This document shows positions 46,769-58,195 of a stretch of 64,000 nt of DNA, one piece after another. Location: assembly GCF_035046485.1 (NCBI RefSeq), contig NC_085137.1, positions 346,632,505-346,696,504 of the forward strand, written 5' to 3'. The first letter of the stretch is position 1. The number at the start of each line of letters is the position of its first letter. Under the pieces are notes generated by a model. That model made no database searches. It worked only from the letters and a program-made list of their open reading frames with translations, and was not told the origin of the DNA. This stretch comes from Aedes albopictus (Eukaryota; Arthropoda; Insecta; Diptera; Culicidae). The position numbers and the translations under genes were made by a program.

Positions 46769-47881
46769 CCCTGGGCTTGGATTATATCTTCCAGGAAGCT
46801 TTGATTTCAGGCATGTGGTCGATGGCCTTTGCAGTAATGATTAGAATAGCTGAATGTATAATCAATGGCAAACAATTCTGTAAGAATCAGATCTCCAAGT
46901 CATCTGATATAGTTATACTGATCATGACGCTGCATAGTATATCGAACATTTGTCGAAGTCATTTATTTATGTGCCGGGAAAATATAATTCCAAGTTGGAG
47001 AGAATATTACAGACTGAGGGAGGGTAATAGGCCCAGTCAGACCCCTGAATGGGCAATGTGGGTTAGTTTATGGGAATGCCATTGAAGGTTTGTAATATTC
47101 TCCGAGGCTTTCGAAATCCAACAGGGCGCGTCCCCGGGTTGCGGATAGGGGGAAAAGGGAGATTTTTCACATTTGTACTGTAATCAGCCAATGTGCTCCT
47201 ATGGTGTTGTAGTGCGAATGAATGATCTCATTCTATGGGAATTCGAACCTTGTAATGTATTGTTTATCAATTTCAATTTTCTAAGCTTGATAAGGTTTTG
47301 AAGACAAACATGAGATGAGAGAATTGCCTAATAGGAAAGTCACATCAGCAAAGCTTTTACATATGCAAATGCTATCCATGGGGTCATGTCTAGCATTTAA
47401 TATGTATGGCAATGACTGATTCTTACCTAGCAGGGGTACTACAAGACCACGCGGACAATTCGATTAAAGGCTTAATTGGGGATAATATATTTTCCAGAAC
47501 TGAAGGGACATTTTTTCCGGGGTGACTGGCGAGTCGGAGAGGGTAGAAGTTTCCGTTTGTTATAATTGACAAAATAAACAATCGGGCGCTTTTTCTTTCT
47601 ATGACTTGCTTGGTATTTTGTGGATTATTGTTTTTTGGTTTTGGAAGGTATGCGATTCACTATTGAGCCTTAAAATTATTTTGCATCTGAATAGCATTGA
47701 TATCGTCAAGTCTGCACCAACACCCTAATCCCACACCAAAATACCCTTTTCCTATCCCATGGCGTTTATGTGGTCAGCAAAGACTATTCAGCCATTACCC
47801 CTCCTTATCATCGGCTTTGGACTGACTTGCGCTCTCATTGCCCCACCAAATGCTGCAAAATGAAAATGAAAATGAAAATGA
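46769..47881 (+). mobile_element. 5'-truncated LINE 3' end with 22-bp TSD
   Basis: A 1.1-kb insert ends in a (ATGAAA)n tail at 47860-47881. AAGAATCTCTGCAGGAATTC plus TT flanks it at 46747-46768 and 47882-47903. This is the classic signature of target-primed insertion. The insert is mostly 3' untranslated sequence. No RT motif is visible, so the clade is unknown. Confidence 0.85.
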
Positions 47882-48319
47882 AAGAATCTCTGCAGGAATT
47901 CTTGTTCGCTTTTCTGGATGAACCCCTGAAGTAATTTCTGGAGACTTTACTGCGGATGTTTCCAATGGAATCCTTGGGGAAATTCCCGAGGAAATCGCTG
48001 GAGGTGTTCGTGAAGAAATCTTGTATGAGTTCCTGTAGGAATCACCGGAATATTTTCTAAAAAAAATCGCTAGCTTACAGAATTTCTGTAACAATCTTTG
48101 AAAGAACGTCAGAATGCGAAGATAAACCAGCCTAGGGCTGGAAATCTCAATAAAGAAATTTAAAACTTATGGTTTCCCTGGACAAACCTCTGATTCCTTC
48201 AGAGGGATTTTCTAAAAGACACTCTAGAAGACTTTCTTAAGTAATCCCTGGCGAAGTTTCAGAAAGAATCCATGGAAAATTTCCTAAACGAATTCTTGGA
48301 TAAATTTCTGAAGAAATTT
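47882..48319. repeat. decayed 12-bp minisatellite
   Basis: Continuation of the array after the LINE: CAGGAATTCTTG, GGATGAACCCCTGAAG, GAATCCATGG words in the purine-rich form. Confidence 0.6.
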
Positions 48320-48323
48320 TTAA

Positions 48324-49360
48324 CCCGTATCGGCCTGAGTCAGCGCATATGAACTAAAAATGTCGTCGTTCAGCGAATACACAACGGATTTGAATAATTT
48401 TTTGACAGTACACTCGTACATATGTCTAGTTTGTAAAAGTGGACAGAGAACGTCGGAATGGTCCCTATGGCCGGAGTTATTCCGGTGGGTCACTGGGTCA
48501 GATTCGTATAAAAAGGGCTGTTTTTCGGTACACATAGTGTTTTCCCTTATGATTCGCTACTGAACTCACTCTATTTTCACTTAAACTTATACCTCTGCAA
48601 CCAAACATTGTTTCCACACAGTTTTTGACCGTTTAGGAACTACCGGATGTGGCCACCGGACATAATCTCCGGAGGAACCTGCCACATACTGTATACTGGG
48701 GTACACAACCATAACCCATTTTTTGCAGCTCTATGTATTGACTTTAGCGGTATAGTGTCTTAGAAGAATTTGTTCTATATACTGAACTCTTTATTTTGGG
48801 ATTTTCACTTTTGTGATTAATTCACCTAAAAGTGCGACAGAAATTCACTTTTTTCAAAAATGAAGATAGAGTGTTGGAGTCTTCTGCAAAGTTGTAGAAA
48901 AATGTATTGTTGGAAAGTTTGCCGAACAAACTATTACCATATTTGCTTAATTATAAGAGATATGTGCCGTTTTTTGTGAACGACCCCTCAAAATAGTTTT
49001 TTCGTTATATCTTTTTCTTGGGATTTTTGGTAATTTTCATGTGTTCTACAAAGTTGTTCTTTGTTATGAAATACACCTCCTTTTGCTTTTTTATCATTGG
49101 AATAACGCTCCGGGTGGAACAGAGCCTGCATCTCAGCCTAAAAACGTAAAAAAAATCTTAATGAGCCCTTGGAGAAATCCCTGGTGGAATCATGGATCGA
49201 ATATTATAGAAATACCTGGAATGATAACAGGTTTCCTCCAGAATTTATTGAAGGAATTCCCCTTGCAATAACAACCACTAGCGTAGGCAACCTTTTCTTT
49301 TTTTCATTAATTCTTTTTGATAAATACTAAGAAAAGCGGGATGAAGGAAAGAGCAAGACC
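48324..49360 (+). repeat. left inverted arm of the TTAA element
   Basis: Non-coding, with some AT-rich tracts. Near its inner end it includes a scrap of the 12-bp repeat (49160-49265). Frames in it (such as 48360-48563) recur inverted in the other arm and are not genes. Confidence 0.85.
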
Positions 49361-49379
49361 CTTGTCTTGCATATTTACA

Positions 49380-49760
49380 ACTGAGATTTCTACAAAAAAG
49401 CTGCTGTGAATCCTCCAGATATTTCTTCAATTTTTTTGCTGCGATTCCTTCAGAGATTTCCAGTAGTATTTCAAGCGAAATTCCTAAAGAGAGAAATCTG
49501 GAAAAATCATTGGAAATCTATAGAAATCCTTGGAGAAATTACAGAATGGATTTGTATATGATAACGTGGATATGCTTCTGGAGCAATCTCAGCAAGAATT
49601 TCAGCATTTCAGTAGGAATTCCTTGCGACGTTATCCAAAGATTTCTTCATTTTCTCAAGAGTTCCTCTTGATATTTTCGGCGGATTTATCCAAGAGTTCC
49701 TTCAGGAATTCCTCTAGGAAATCTTCTAGGATACCTACCGTGATTTCTGCATTGATCCAT
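49380..49760. repeat. decayed 12-bp minisatellite
   Basis: GATTCCTTCAGAGATTTCC, then TTCCTCTAGGAAATCTTC words, mainly in the pyrimidine-rich form. Confidence 0.6.
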
Positions 49761-49764
49761 TGTG

Positions 49765-50935
49765 TGTTGTTCTCAAAGTTCTGTGCCAAAGTTATCCTGA
49801 ATCGGATACAGGAGAAAATAGACGCGGCTCTCCGGCGGCATCAAGAGGGTTCCGTGTCGGAAGATCTTGTGTTAACTATATTCGAATAAAATCGTCAACC
49901 TCATGGAAGCGCAGTACGAGGCTTTTACATGCAGAGTCCTGCATAACGGAGCTTTGTCGGACCCCATCCGGGTAGTTCGGTACTATCACCGCTACTGTTT
50001 CTCATCGTAATCGACTAGTGTTGGAAATGGGACATTATGAGTGCACCGCTCTTTTAGCAGGGCAAATAAAACACTTGGGTATGCTATTTGCCACATGCTA
50101 CAAAGCTAAAAGCATACTTTATTAGTAGATTCAAACATAAAAACATACAAAACAACTTTCAACTACGGTGATTTCTCCACATATAAATCTTCACGATTCA
50201 TACGCGCCCATTCTGTCTCATTTTCACTGACTCTGTTATGTGACTCGTTTGACAGAACGAGAATGACGGAGAACACAAAGTATAAAACAATACACATATA
50301 CAAACAGTCAACTCCGACAATGCACAGAGGTTCGTAACTACATTCTCACGTAACAACTAGATCATGCAGAATAAGCTCGACGACCAGACCGAACGCTCCT
50401 CTACGGTGGGGCTACCATCAACGTCAGCAAGACCAAATCGTTGGCTATCAACACGGATCAAGACGGCTACGACTGTTTTTTTTCGAATCTACGAAATATA
50501 TAAAGATCCAATCAGATCAGTCAACGCATCAAAACTCGAATTTTCAATTCCAACGTGAAATCTATGTTGTTGTACGCGAGCGAAACGTGGCGCGCGTCAG
50601 CAGAGACCATACAAAAGCTACATATTTTCATCAACCGATGTCTGCGGTTTATAATTCGGGCCTGGTGGCCTCACAACTGGATTTCGAGTACTGAGCTGCA
50701 TCGACGATGTCGTTGGAAACCGATATCAACAAAAATTCGAGAACGTAAATGGAGGAAGTCGACCACACACCACGAAAGAACGGAGACGAAATCTGCAAGC
50801 AAGCGCTGGATTGGAATCCGGCAGGACATCGCAGCAGAGACAGACTCAGGGGCCCGTGGCGACGAAACCTCAACAAGGAAATCAAAGAAGGCGAACCTGA
50901 CCTGGATCCAGGTCAAGGCTGAAGCCAGCAGCAGC
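49765..50935 (+). pseudogene. RTE-like LINE reverse transcriptase remnants
   Basis: Pieces in several frames: ILNRIQEKIDAALRRHQEG and RVGRSCVNYI (about 49790-49880), YEAF-CRVLHNGALSDPIRV (49910-49975), TERSSTVGLPS (about 50385), then MLLYASETWRASAETIQKLH and CLRFIIRAWWPHNWISSTEL (50560-50700) and a basic tail. The middle of RT, including the catalytic Asp-Asp box, is deleted. The C-terminal part with LLYASETW and WWPHNWIS is typical of RTE-related LINEs. A solo LTR interrupts it. Confidence 0.75.
50019..50355 (-). mobile_element. 337-bp solo LTR with 5-bp TSD
   Basis: Starts TGTTGGAAATGG and ends ACGTAACA, with ACTAG on both sides (50014-50018, 50356-50360). TGTT...AACA ends plus a 5-bp duplication define an LTR. 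The minus strand carries AATAAAGTATGC and starts TGTTACGTGAG, so minus orientation is more likely, though AATAAA also occurs on the plus strand. A solo LTR arises by recombination between the two LTRs of a full element. BEL/Pao or Gypsy cannot be decided. Confidence 0.8.
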
Positions 50936-50939
50936 CCAG

Positions 50940-52830
50940 GATGGAGATATTTTACGTTGGAAATCGGTTCTGGAAATCCTCTTCAAATTTCTTTGAGAAT
51001 TCCTGTTGAAAGTGTTCCTGAAATGGTACTGTGGTTTTTCAGGCTTTCGTGGTGGCAATCCTACAAGAAGTGTTGCTGGAATTCTTCAAGCAATTCCTGC
51101 TAGAAATACTTCAGGAGGCTTCCCAAGAGCAAAAACTGCAGAAATATCATCTAGAAGTGCTTGAGAATTCTCAGCAAGAATACTTGGAGAAATCCTGGTA
51201 GAAGTTCATGAATGAATCAGTGCAAGAATTTCTAAGGTTATTCTGAGAGAAATTATTGGAGGAATCCTTGGAAAAATGCCTAAACGGAAGACCGGAGCAA
51301 TTTGCGGAGGAATCCTAGGAGAAATCCATGGAGAAACCCATGGAGAAATTCCAGAAATTTCCAGGAGAAGCCTTCAGACATTTCTAGAGGAATTCCAAAA
51401 GGATTTCTCAAATAATTTGGGTGTCTCTGAAAACTCTTCCTGGGATTCCTCAAGGGAATCTCTGGTAATTCTTCCAGAAATTTCTCCTATGAATCCTTCA
51501 AAGAATTTGTGAAAGATAAATCTAGGAATTTCTTATTGTATTCCAGCCATTACTGCTGAGATTCCTTCAGGAACTCCTAATGACTTTTTTTCGAATTCTT
51601 GATAAATTTCATACATTTTCAGCATCTCCAATTATTACTGTCGAGAATCTTCCAGGAATTCCTGGATAATTTCCTGCAGGTGGGAAACTCAGAAAAAACC
51701 TGGAGGATTCCAGTCTGAAATTTATAGAAGAATCCAGCAGCAGTCCAGTAGCAATCCCAGCAGTAGTTCCCAAAATAATCTGGAGAGGATTCCTAGTAGG
51801 AGTACTTAGTTTCTAAAGAGATCCATACTGGTATCGCTGGAGGAATCTAAGCAAAACTTTTTAGTGAAAATGCCAGAAGAGTTTTTGGAAGTGTCCTTGC
51901 AAAAATTGCAGGAGCAATCTGAAGAATAAATTATAAAGGAATCATTGGAACTACAGGCGGAATTTATGAAGGATTTTTTAGAGCAATTTCTGAAAGTATC
52001 TATAGAGAAATCACTGGAAGAACTATTGCAGGATTTTTTAGAAAAATCCGTGGAGGAATTCATGACAAAATACTTGGAGAAATCACTTGACAAATCACAG
52101 GAAGAATTCCTGGAGGAACTTCAAGTGAACTCCCTGGAAGAATCCTGGATGGTATCGGCAATCCCAGTAGCAATTCCAAGAGGAACCCAACAGGCATTCC
52201 GGAGACAATCCAAAAGAAAAAAATATGAAAACATTATCTTGGAATTCTTCAACAAATGCCTGATGGATTATTTTAAATATTCTTGTTGGGATTGCTTCGA
52301 AGGTGTCTGCAATAGTTCCTTTACATATCCTTACAAGGATTCCTCCAGAGATTTATCTAATGGGTCCTATAGAAAATCCTTTTGCTATGTCTCCAGAGAT
52401 TTCTTCAAGAATTTCTTCAGGACTATGTCTTAGAATAGCAACAGATATTACTACTAGGACTCCTCCAGAAATTACTGCTGCGATTGCTCAAGCATTTTCA
52501 GCTGAAATAACTCCAGGATGATCTGTAGCGAGAGATACCTGCGTAATCGTAGCAAAAGTTCCTGATGGTTTCTACCAGAAATTTATAAATAAATCCCAGC
52601 AATATTTCTGAAGTAATACCAGTAAGAATTTCTAAAAGAATGTGAAGGGAATTTCCAATAGGAATTACTGGGAACATTCTAGGATCATTTTTGTAGTAAT
52701 TCTCGTAGTAGTCCTTGAAGGAATCACAGCAGTAAATTTCGAAGGGATCTCAGCTGTAAATAATAGCGTTGGCATGCTTCTCACTTTCCTAAATAAGCAC
52801 AAGACAGAGACAGATGGAAGAGGGGGATTA
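50940..52830. repeat. decayed 12-bp minisatellite with the clearest 4-residue rhythm
   Basis: Mainly purine-rich blocks (50950-51420, 51700-52160, 52540-52760) alternating with pyrimidine-rich ones (51430-51700, 52240-52520). The plus frame at 51945-52150 reads in four-residue steps such as KSLE ELLQ DFLE KSVE, a direct read-out of a 12-bp unit. The longest frame is 162 residues and is not a recognised protein. Confidence 0.7.
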
Positions 52831-53862
52831 GCCCTTTCCTTCATCCCGCTTCCCTTAGTATTTATCAAAAAGAATTAATGAAAAAAAGAAAAGGTTGCCT
52901 ACGCTAGTGGTTGTTATTGCAAGGGGAATTCCTTCAATAAATTCTGGAGGAAACCTGTTATCATTCCAGGTATTTCTATAATATTCGATCCATGATTCCA
53001 CCAGGGATTTCTCCAAGGGCTCATTAAGATTTTTTTTACGTTTTTAAGCTGAGATGCAGGCTCTATTCCACCCGGAGCGTTATTCCAATGATAAAAAAGC
53101 AAAGGGAGGTGTATTTCATAACAAAGAACAACTTTGTAGAACACATGAAAATTACCAAAAATCCCAAGAAAAAGATATAACGAAAAAACTATTTTGAGGG
53201 GTCGTTCACAAAAAAACGGCACATATCTCTTATAATTAAGCAAATATGGTAATAGTTTGTTCGGCAAACTTTCCAACAATACATTTTTCTACAACTTTGC
53301 AGAAGACTCCAACACTCTATCTTCATTTTTGAAAAAAGTGAATTTCTGTCGCACTTTTAGGTGAATTAATCACAAAAGTGAAAATCCCAAAATAAAGAGT
53401 TCAGTATATAGAACAAATTCTTCTAAGACACTATACCGCTAAAGTCAATACATAGAGCTGCAAAAAATGGGTTATGGTTGTGTACCCCAGTATACAGTAT
53501 GTGGCAGGTTCCTCCGGAGATTATGTCCGGTGGCCACATCCGGTAGTTCCTAAACGGTCAAAAACTGTGTGGAAACAATGTTTGGTTGCAGAGGTATAAG
53601 TTTAAGTGAAAATAGAGTGAGTTCAGTAGCGAATCATAAGGGAAAACACTATGTGTACCGAAAAACAGCCCTTTTTATACGAATCTGACCCAGTGACCCA
53701 CCGGAATAACTCCGGCCATAGGGACCATTCCGACGTTCTCTGTCCACTTTTACAAACTAGACATATGTACGAGTGTACTGTCAAAAAATTATTCAAATCC
53801 GTTGTGTATTCGCTGAACGACGACATTTTTAGTTCATATGCGCTGACTCAGGCCGATACGGG
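52830..53862 (-). repeat. right inverted arm of the TTAA element
   Basis: Reverse complement of 48324-49360 with very few differences, for example one extra T in a T run near 53210 and two single changes near 53050-53070. Confidence 0.85.
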
Positions 53863-53866
53863 TTAA

Positions 53867-54945
53867 GGGCTTTTCTGAAAAATTTCTTAAAGATTCCTCT
53901 CAGCTGGAAGAATTTCTGGAAGGATCCATTGATTTTTTATTGATGAATACTGGAGTAATTTCTGAAGATATCCATAGTGCAATTTTGAAGGAATTCATAG
54001 AAGGTTTTCTAAAGAATTGCTGCAAGAATTTCTGAAGAAATCTTTGGCGGAGCTTTATTATGAATCTTGGAAAAAAATAAAGGGAACTCAGAAGGATGTT
54101 CTAAAGAAATTCTTCGTGAAATTTCTGGAGGAATTCTGAACTTTATAATTTCTGAAAGAAATTACTTGAAATATGTTTGAAGTAATCCGTGGGTGATTGT
54201 CTGAAAGAATCTCATGAGAGATTTTTGAAAGAATCCATTGAGCATTTTTTTCAGAAGCTTGTGGAGCTCTGGAGGAATTACTGTACAAGTCCATGGATGA
54301 ATTTTTAAAAGAATCCCCGGAGAATTTTATAAAGGAATCTATGCAAGATTTTTTGAACGAAATCATTGGAGGATTTTTTAAAGCAATCCAAGGAAAGATT
54401 TTGAATGGAAGCCATTCTTTATAGAAGAGTTCTTTTTTTAGTTCTCAATTTCTGGATAAATCTTTAGGGTATTTCAGAGAAATTTCTGAATGAATCTATG
54501 GATTTACTAAAAGAATCCCTGAAACAGTTCTTAAAGAAATTCTCAGAAAAATGATTTCATGGAAAACTTTCTAAAGGAATCACTAGAGGATTTTTTGTAG
54601 GAATCCGTGAATGGTTTTCTAAATGAATTATTCGAGAAATTTCTGGAGAAAGCTCTCGAAGAGTTTCGGAAAAAATCTGATGAAGTTCATGGACGAATGT
54701 TTGAAACAATCCTGCAAGATTTTCTAAAATAAACCGTTAAGATTTTTTTTTTGCAGTTTCTAATTGAATTTCCAAATAAATTTCCGAATGATTGCTTGAT
54801 AGATTTCTTGGAAGAATTATTAAAAGAATCCCTTGAGGAATCCCTGAAGACGTTTTCGAAGGAATCCCTGAAAGAATTTCCAAAGAAATATCTAGAAGAA
54901 TTTCTGAAGACATCGGAGGAAGAATTTTTGAATTAAACCCAGGGA
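53867..54945. repeat. decayed 12-bp minisatellite
   Basis: Purine-rich form throughout (CTGGAAGAATTTCTGG, GAAAGAATCTCATG, AAAGAATCCCTTGAGG). At 54760-54935 the words are again regular (AAAGAATCCCTT, GAGGAATCCCTG). Confidence 0.65.
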
Positions 54946-56445
54946 GTGGTTCCAATATCACAAAGGTTTTTTTTTGTAAATATGAGTGCGCAAAAATGAT
55001 CAATAATCAATTTGGCGGTTTTCTTATATCCAGGAGAAGCAATGTCTAAAATCATAGAGGATATTTTTTAACGTATGGAGGCATTGTAATATTCACAGAC
55101 GCAGAATATTTCGAAAAATCAATTTATTAAATTTAAGAAGGCGGAATAAAAATTTTCTTTATACTGGAAACAAGATTTGACTTACAGTATGGGAAGCAAA
55201 ACATTTTGAAAAATGACACAGGTAACTTTTCCTAAATTTATGAGGAAGCTCAAAATTTCGAGAAAATTACGTGAACATTCTTACATACAGGAGGCTCCTC
55301 AGCTCTTCCAAAATCACAAAGGATTTTTTCTTCCTTCAATGGGGGCGCAAAAAAAAAAAATATCGAAAGGGAAATTTTTCCATGTGGACGCAGAAATATA
55401 AATCAAATAGGCGATTTTCTTGCAGCAACAAGATGGGAAGAAAAATTCTTAAAAAAAAGTATAGGCGACTTTTCAACAATAAATAAGTAGGTAAGGTATA
55501 GTGATAATAATGATAATGATAAATGGAGAAATTTCTCCATAAAGGCTTTTTATGTTTTTAAGACAACAAAAAATCTTAAAGTTTGAGTAAAATTATGTTT
55601 GGACGAAAACAGGATTGGTTATCATTTTACAAGAAGCGTATTCTCATTCTTGACTATTTTTTTAATTTCTTGAAGAGCTGGTTACTCAGTGATTGACTTG
55701 GTGTAAACTTGATGACACGTGGTGCCACTGGTAATGCAAATCATATTTGTTTCTCATAAACTAAATTGTCAGTTGCATATTGATATATAAAATCTCCTGG
55801 ATGCACTGATATGAAACATTATTGAATATAACAAAAAAATATTTTAGTGACGCGATCGAAAATAACATTAATTTGTAAAGTTTCGAAACTTGGATATTAA
55901 ATTAACAAATACCAGTCAAATAAAACGCATGGAAAGGAAACATCCTAGAAATGGTATTGCAAAAAGTTTGCTGTTTGCGCAAAATAGTCTATGAAACTTT
56001 TGATCAACATTGTAGCACACTGAGAATATTTTTTGGTCATGTAAAAAGCAAGTCGGAATGTTAAACGTCTTAAGCGCCGCCATGATGCGAAAGTATTTTA
56101 AAAAGCGCAATTTGTACCAACTTATGAACATGACCAACATTGTGCCACCGCCAAATTATGAACCGAATTCCTTTTAATATGTACATATGTCTCTTGCCGC
56201 CAAATTACTATAACACTGGATACGCCAAATAATCGTTGCCCCCCCATTATCAGGATCCTGGCTCCGCTACTGATCGCGCGTTTCACAGATCGTTTAGTGG
56301 GCAATTGAGCTGAAGTGTTAATATCGATAATGAGTGTCCTGATGTGGTGGTTGAGATGGTGCATAATGAAATAGGACACGATAAAAATATGTAGTGCTTA
56401 TTTTCCGAAACAAAAGATTATATGCTATAGCATATAGCTAAGCTA
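54946..56445. other. no gene; one hAT-like end at 56130-56274
   Basis: AT-rich. The phrase TTCCAA.ATCACAAAGG occurs at 54946 and again near 55303, hinting at another decayed repeat. 56130-56274 ends CCAGG-type (ATCCTGGCTCCGCTACTG) like a hAT right end. It contains TGGATACGCCAAATAATCG, similar to the 71-bp array unit. Confidence 0.4.
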
Positions 56446-57179
56446 TAGCGTGGTTCAAAAAATCGTTTTTGCTCCACACCGCTTATTCGATTCGTAACCA
56501 GATTCTAAGCCTTCTCCCAAAAAATGAACTGATTTGGTTGAAAATTGAGAGTGCACAAGCCCTTCAAAGTTTGTATGGGAATTACTGGGAAAAGGACGTT
56601 TTTCATTCAATTGACCTTAGCATTTCCCTAAGTGCTCTAGAGTGTTACTTGGTACTTGGTACTCCTAGGCTACTCTATCAGCTACAACTTTGCCGACGAC
56701 CACATTTAAATCGGACGCCTCATTAATTAGTTATCGATTTTTATCCAACTGCAGAAACTTTAACAGTGATAGTTCAGCTTCTCAGCAGGCAACATTGTTG
56801 CACATGGCGCCAAAGATAGCACATATAAATCATGGCTACTATTTTTCAAGGCAAATTGCAGTGATGCCCATCGAATAGTGTAATCATCATGATCAATGAT
56901 TTTCATTCTGGATTAAAATAGATAACTAATTAATGAGGTGTCCGATTTGACTGTGGCCTTCGGCGAAGTTGCAGCTAATAGAGTAGCCTACACACTTAAA
57001 AATTCTGAAATTTGCACGAGACAGAAACATCAAAGAACGTAAACATTTTCAAGACTGAATCACAAATTGGACTCAATTTTACGCGCATCATGTAAGTCCT
57101 GGTTGGTTGCGTTAGATGTCAACAAATCCACTTCACCAGAAACGTAGAATCCGTATCATATTCATCTACCACCTTCTAA

Positions 57180-57265
57180 CTCGGTGAAATAGCCGGGGGG
57201 TAAGAGATGTGGCTCACAATCAGCAGATCCTAAGTTCGAATCCAGGTGCATCAATATTTTATTTA
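57180..57265 (+). other. tRNA-like Pol III promoter module
   Basis: TAGCCGGGGGGTAAGAGATG (A-box region), then AAGTTCGAATCCAGG (B box) about 40 bp later. The acceptor and anticodon stems do not form, so this is a SINE-like head rather than a tRNA gene. Confidence 0.5.
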
Positions 57266-57322
57266 TATATGTTTTATCCATCAGATCGGTTTTAGCGATT
57301 GCTAGACGCTAAGAAAATATAA

Positions 57323-57498
57323 GGGGCTGTCCATAAACCACGTGGTCATTTTTTGGGAGGAGGGGGGAGGGGGGAGGGGGGGAGCGCGTGGTTATTAGTC
57401 CATACAAATTTTTTTATTTGTCCATACAAAATGGTCATTGGCCGACGCCCTCCCCCCCCCCCCCCCCCCCAATGACCACGTGGTTTATGGACAGCCCC
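57323..57498. mobile_element. GGGGCTGTCCATAA MITE, copy 2
   Basis: Same ends as 24880-25046 and the same inner GTCCATACAAA words. Flanked by TAA (57320-57322, 57499-57501). Long G and C runs make stable arms. Confidence 0.85.
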
Positions 57499-57700
57499 TA
57501 AGTCCTGTAAGGCGTAAATTTACATGCTTTGACCTCTAAATTTGTGTCTTCGAAGACGCTCGTACATATATGTCAGGTTCAGGACACCTAAAATTACATG
57601 ATTTTTTCTAGGTGTGTAGGAGAACCAAGGGTCGACTAACACTCTAGGGTATTTGGGGAAATGCTACGGTCAATTGAATGAAAATCGTCCTTTTCCCATA

Positions 57701-58195
57701 CCCGAGCAGAGGAGAATAGCAAATTGATAACAACAGAATCACATAGCCTGTTTTTATATCATAATTTGTTATTGTTAACTTATCAAAATATATCTTTTTA
57801 ATAACATGTTTTGTTGGGAAATCTTATTTTGTTATATTCAAGTTTTTGGGATATATCCACAAGATAACATTTCAATAATATATTTTGTTGTAGAACATGT
57901 ATATTTATTATTATGCTATAGAGAATGTACAAATATGTGATGAAGAATAACACAACAGTAACATGTTCACAAATTTCCTGTTATTAAGTTGTAATTGATC
58001 TAACAAAACATGTTATTGAATTACTCTTCTAGGAACATTTTTTTGTTATGATATTTGCTATTTTGCCGCTTATGACAGACAAGTTTATAACATAATATGT
58101 TATGCTAATAACATAAAAATTACTGGTTCCATTATACAGTTATTAGGCCAAAATAACATATTTTATTATGCTTTTGATATTTTCTTCTGCTCGGG
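57701..58195. mobile_element. 495-bp TA-flanked MITE rich in TTGTTAT/ATAACA
   Basis: Ends CCCGAGCAGAGGAGAATA and inverse TTTTCTTCTGCTCGGG, flanked by TA (57699-57700, 58196-58197). Interior ATAACA/TGTTAT words recur on both strands. It interrupts the CCCATAGTAATTCCC word of the fold-back arm, which confirms the borders. Confidence 0.85.

Larger units (their letters stand above)
48320..53866. mobile_element. 5.5-kb TTAA-bounded element with about 1-kb inverted arms
   Basis: TTAA sits at both edges (48320-48323, 53863-53866). The ends are CCCGTATCGGCCTGAGTCAG in inverted orientation, and the arms stay nearly identical for about 1.03 kb (48324-49360 against 52830-53862, a handful of differences). 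The interior holds 12-bp minisatellite, an RT fragment and a solo LTR, but no transposase. TTAA plus a CCC start suggests piggyBac-type mobilisation. Alternatively, two copies of a 1-kb element enclose unrelated DNA. Confidence 0.7.
56991..57616. mobile_element. TA-flanked element with CACAC ends and a tRNA-like module
   Basis: CACACTTAAAAATT at the left and AAAAAATCATG-type inverse (TTTTTTCTAGGTGTG) at the right. TA flanks both sides (56989-56990, 57617-57618), placed exactly where the fold-back arm is interrupted. It contains a tRNA-like segment and a nested TAA MITE. Non-coding. Confidence 0.65.

Noticed and set aside
48360..48563. small conserved protein gene, because the same peptide is encoded at 53623-53826
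   Set aside because: The two are the inverted arms of one element. Identity reflects DNA duplication, not protein conservation.
57180..57265. genuine tRNA gene
   Set aside because: Only A- and B-box-like segments are present. Acceptor, D and anticodon stems do not form, so it is SINE-like.
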